DNA from: Moritella sp. F3 | Lineage (GTDB): Bacteria > Pseudomonadota > Gammaproteobacteria > Enterobacterales > Moritellaceae | Direction of reading: 5' to 3' | DNA: 64,000 nt | Assembly (NCBI RefSeq): GCF_015082335.1 | Contig: NZ_BLRL01000014.1 | Coordinates: 1-64,000, forward strand | Position numbers and translations under genes: made by a program | Shown: positions 61,867 through 64,000 of the stretch, piece after piece | Position numbering within the stretch: position 1 is the stretch's first letter | Layout: the number at the start of each line of letters is the position of its first letter | Notes under the pieces: generated by a model | Database searches by the model: none | What the model was told of the DNA's origin: nothing | What the model saw: only the letters and a program-made list of their open reading frames with translations

Positions 61867-63099
61867 CTACACCTTACAAATAGCAGCTACTGCTTTTAAC
61901 CGACGCGTAGGCTCTGCCACAAATGGATTACTTTTATCCCAGGCATAACCAGCTAAAATAGAACAGATCATTTGTTTGATCTTCGGGTTAGGATTGTTGT
62001 GCAAGACAACGTCTTGGAACTCACCTGTATACCAACCTTCAACATAACAACGGAATGCGTTAACGCCTGTCATCAATGTATCGGCATATTCAGTTTGCCA
62101 ATCAACAGCTTCATTGTTGAACTGTTTCACTAACAAATCAGCTGCAAGTTCAGCAGACTTCATTGCAATCGTGACGCCTGACGAGAATACTGGATCTAAA
62201 AACTCACCGGCATTCCCCAACAAAGCAAAGTTTCGCTCAAAGAGTTTAGTCACGTTGGCTGAATAACCCATGATCGTGCCACAAGGGTTAGGGTAACTAG
62301 CTTGTGAAAGTAATACTTTAAGATTGCTTTCTTCAGTTGCTAGTTGCTTTAACGCTGCAAGATGATCGTCAGGGTAATTAGCAAAGAACTCAGGTTCTCC
62401 AACCACACCAAACGAGCAGGTGCCGTTACTAAATGGAATTAACCAATACCATACTTTGCTGTCATCAGGATGTACAGAAATCAAGATCTTGTTACGATCA
62501 TAGCCCTCAGTGGTAATATTATCTTCAATATGAGTAAAGATAGCGCGCCTTGGCGGTAGTGTCGAAGGCTCTTCTAGCCCGAGTAAACGCGGTAACACAC
62601 GGCCAAACCCACTGGCATCAAGAATAAAATCAGCTTCTATCTCATAACTTGTTTGGTTTTCATCGAGCACTGTTAATAGCGGTTTTTCTCTGTCGATATC
62701 AATATTTTTAACTTCGTGTTGATAATGGATTGTGACGCCTTGTTGCTCTGCTGTGTCAGCAAGCAGTTTATCGAATTGACCACGTTGAACTTGGAAAGTA
62801 GTGCCTTCACCTGAAGTGTATTTATCAGTGAAATCAAACTCTGTATGTTGGCCATTAGCGTGAAAGGCAGCGCCATTTTTAAATTGAAAACCTGCCGCAT
62901 TAACAGCATTAAACATATCCGCTTTTTTAAGCGATTCCATGCACGCTGGTAATAAGCTTTCGCCTATTGAAAAACGGGGGAATGTTGATTTTTCAATGAT
63001 CGTTGCGTTGATGCCTTGCTTGTTTAGCAGTGCTGCTGCAAGTGAACCTGAAGGGCCAGCGCCGATAATAACGACGTGTGCGGGATGTGTTAATGACAC
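61867..63099 (-). CDS. FAD-dependent oxidoreductase of the tryptophan-halogenase-like group
   Basis: 410 residues. FAD-binding start VVIIGAGPSGSLAAALLNKQG, then STFPRFSIGESLLPACMESL with the GESLLP motif of flavin halogenases and their oxidoreductase relatives, DASGFGRVLPRLLGL, and GNAGEFLDPVFSSGVTIAMKSAELAADLL. The halogenase WxWxIP motif is not clear: the site reads WYWLIPFSNG, similar to reductases such as those acting on lipids or polyene pigments. No pigment cluster is near. It might oxidise or reduce a lipid or aromatic; the substrate is open. Confidence 0.75.
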   Translation of the reverse strand: MSLTHPAHVVIIGAGPSGSLAAALLNKQGINATIIEKSTFPRFSIGESLLPACMESLKKADMFNAVNAAGFQFKNGAAFHANGQHTEFDFTDKYTSGEGTTFQVQRGQFDKLLADTAEQQGVTIHYQHEVKNIDIDREKPLLTVLDENQTSYEIEADFILDASGFGRVLPRLLGLEEPSTLPPRRAIFTHIEDNITTEGYDRNKILISVHPDDSKVWYWLIPFSNGTCSFGVVGEPEFFANYPDDHLAALKQLATEESNLKVLLSQASYPNPCGTIMGYSANVTKLFERNFALLGNAGEFLDPVFSSGVTIAMKSAELAADLLVKQFNNEAVDWQTEYADTLMTGVNAFRCYVEGWYTGEFQDVVLHNNPNPKIKQMICSILAGYAWDKSNPFVAEPTRRLKAVAAICKV

Positions 63100-63222
63100 A
63101 AAGAATTCCTTTATTATGTCGAGTTTAGACCCGGCAGATTAATATAATAATGTATTTAATAGGCTGATTTTATCACATGTTTAATGATGGTTTAAAAATT
63201 ATCGGTAAATGGAAAAAATTAG

Positions 63223-63236
63223 TTGATATCCGTCAA
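63223..63236. promoter_or_regulatory. FNR-like box between the flavoprotein gene and norR
   Basis: TTGATATCCGTCAA differs from the FNR consensus at one position. It could serve either divergent gene. Apart from this and the NorR-like site, 63100-63445 shows no recognisable element. Confidence 0.4.
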
Positions 63237-63380
63237 TACTATAGACGATCTTATTACTGAAAGGTGATGATTTAACCTATCGGTTGCTAAAAACAGGTTG
63301 GTAAATAGATAGTTGGTGCGTATATAGATTTTAAAGTATAGAAATTTGTATGAATATAGGGTGTTGAGGCATTGAGCGTT

Positions 63381-63391
63381 GTCACAATGAC
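63381..63391. promoter_or_regulatory. NorR-type site upstream of norR
   Basis: GTCACAATGAC has the GT-N7-AC form and the symmetric GTCA-N3-TGAC core shared with the third hmp site. It lies 55 bases before the norR start, consistent with autoregulation. Confidence 0.45.
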
Positions 63392-63445
63392 TACTCAGTG
63401 TTATAACTATTAGCCATTGAATGACCGTTTTAAGGATCTGCCACC

Positions 63446-64000
63446 ATGGAACACCTCCGCTTTATTGAGAGCATCGATACCATTATGTATGACCTCTCTC
63501 GAGAGTTGCCTAAATACCAACGCTACAACCGTTTGTTACAGGCATGGCGTGATACGTTTGCATGTGACGCCTGTGTGTTGTTAAAGCTAGAAGGCGATAA
63601 CTTGGTGCCTAAGTCTGCAAACGGCTTACAAATAGAGGCAATGGGGCGACATTTTCCTATTACTGAACACCCTCGATTTGAGCAGATTTTAGCGCACTAT
63701 GATGATGGTAGTCATAATGAAATACAAAAGAAAGTACATAGATTTGATGCCGCATGTGAGCTTCCTGATCCTTATGATGGTTTGATTCAAACACCTGATG
63801 GTCAGTTGAACGTGCACGATTGTATGGGGGCGGTGCTAGTTATTGATAACAAGCCGTGGGGTATTGTTACTATGGATGCGCTTAATCCAAAACGTTTTGA
63901 TTCACTCGATCCTGCCATGTTAAATTCAATGATCGGCTTAACCGAGGTGGTGATAAAAACTGCTAGCTTAATTTTTGCATTAGACCAAAAAGTACAACAT
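63446..64000 (+). CDS. norR: NO-responsive sigma-54 activator NorR (N-terminal part)
   Basis: The reading frame starts at ATG 63446 (AAGGA upstream) and is open to the end of the window, giving 185 residues of the N-terminal GAF domain. Key pieces match NorR: FACDACVLLKLEGDNLVPKSANGL, HFPITEHPRFEQIL, and CELPDPYDGLI with the iron-binding neighbourhood, then VHDCMGAVLVIDNKPWGIVTMDALNP. E. coli NorR is 504 residues: GAF with a non-haem iron that binds nitric oxide, AAA+ and HTH. The last two lie beyond the window. It probably activates hmp. Confidence 0.93.
   Translation, partial: MEHLRFIESIDTIMYDLSRELPKYQRYNRLLQAWRDTFACDACVLLKLEGDNLVPKSANGLQIEAMGRHFPITEHPRFEQILAHYDDGSHNEIQKKVHRFDAACELPDPYDGLIQTPDGQLNVHDCMGAVLVIDNKPWGIVTMDALNPKRFDSLDPAMLNSMIGLTEVVIKTASLIFALDQKVQH

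Overview
The window is a 64 kb stretch of low-GC chromosome from a marine-type gammaproteobacterium. The protein set (Tus, AspA-DcuA, NirBD, YcjX-YcjF, a glg operon, NorR and a Hmp with Vibrio-like control, many c-di-GMP proteins) and the AT-rich intergenic DNA point to the Vibrio/Moritella/Psychromonas/Shewanella neighbourhood. Moritella or a close psychrophile is my best guess, but it is a guess. A Tus homologue suggests the window lies near the replication terminus.

Layout. 1-7.3 kb: small independent genes (TM2 protein, tus, HDOD protein, an Imm51-like protein, a 5'-nucleotidase without a signal peptide, a methyltransferase, a GNAT). 7.3-10.4 kb: aspartate/fumarate module (aspA, dcuA) with a structured intergenic element between the genes. 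10.7-13.8 kb: a large secreted di-haem oxidoreductase carrying two probable glucan-binding modules and thrombospondin-type-3 calcium repeats. 13.8-22.2 kb: a minus-strand glycogen operon (CBM48 protein, glgB, glgP, glgC, glgA) with a perfect CRP box upstream. 22.7-31.6 kb: three tandem paralogous Cache/GAF/HD-GYP proteins of about 943 residues. 31.8-35.7 kb: nitrite assimilation or detoxification (nirB, nirD, nirC). 35.9-45.4 kb: housekeeping genes (rhlE, a YdjM-like hydrolase, a dihaem cytochrome c, ycjX-ycjF, yiaW-yiaV, a zinc ribbon protein, a spermidine-synthase-like protein, a DUF2956 protein).

45.8-49.9 kb is different. It is a series of small single-gene units, all on the plus strand and lacking operon logic (NTF2-like, membrane protein, YdeI-like, MreB-like fragment, GNAT, LysE, DinB). 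They are separated by imperfect inverted repeats that begin with an xxxTAAC box and end in the complementary GTTAxxx box. Three are clear integron attC recombination sites, with stems and extrahelical bases visible by eye; three more look decayed. No integrase or attI is in the window, so this is a cluster of attC sites lacking an integrase (CALIN).

50-58.5 kb: ldhA, htpX, a DASS-family carboxylate transporter, a glycerate-kinase-like gene, fumC, an unrecognised 352-residue protein and two tandem tRNA-Val(GAC) genes. 58.5-64 kb: nitric-oxide defence. hmp has a sigma-54 promoter, three NorR-type GT-N7-AC sites and a perfect FNR box, and norR itself begins at 63446 and runs off the window. Between them lie a GNAT, a DUF3291 protein, a YgjV-like protein and a halogenase-like flavoprotein.

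Common thread: much of the window concerns low-oxygen and nitrogen-oxide physiology (AspA/DcuA, FumC, LdhA, NirBDC, Hmp/NorR, FNR-like boxes) together with carbon storage and c-di-GMP turnover. All functional calls are by recognition of sequence motifs; no database search was run.
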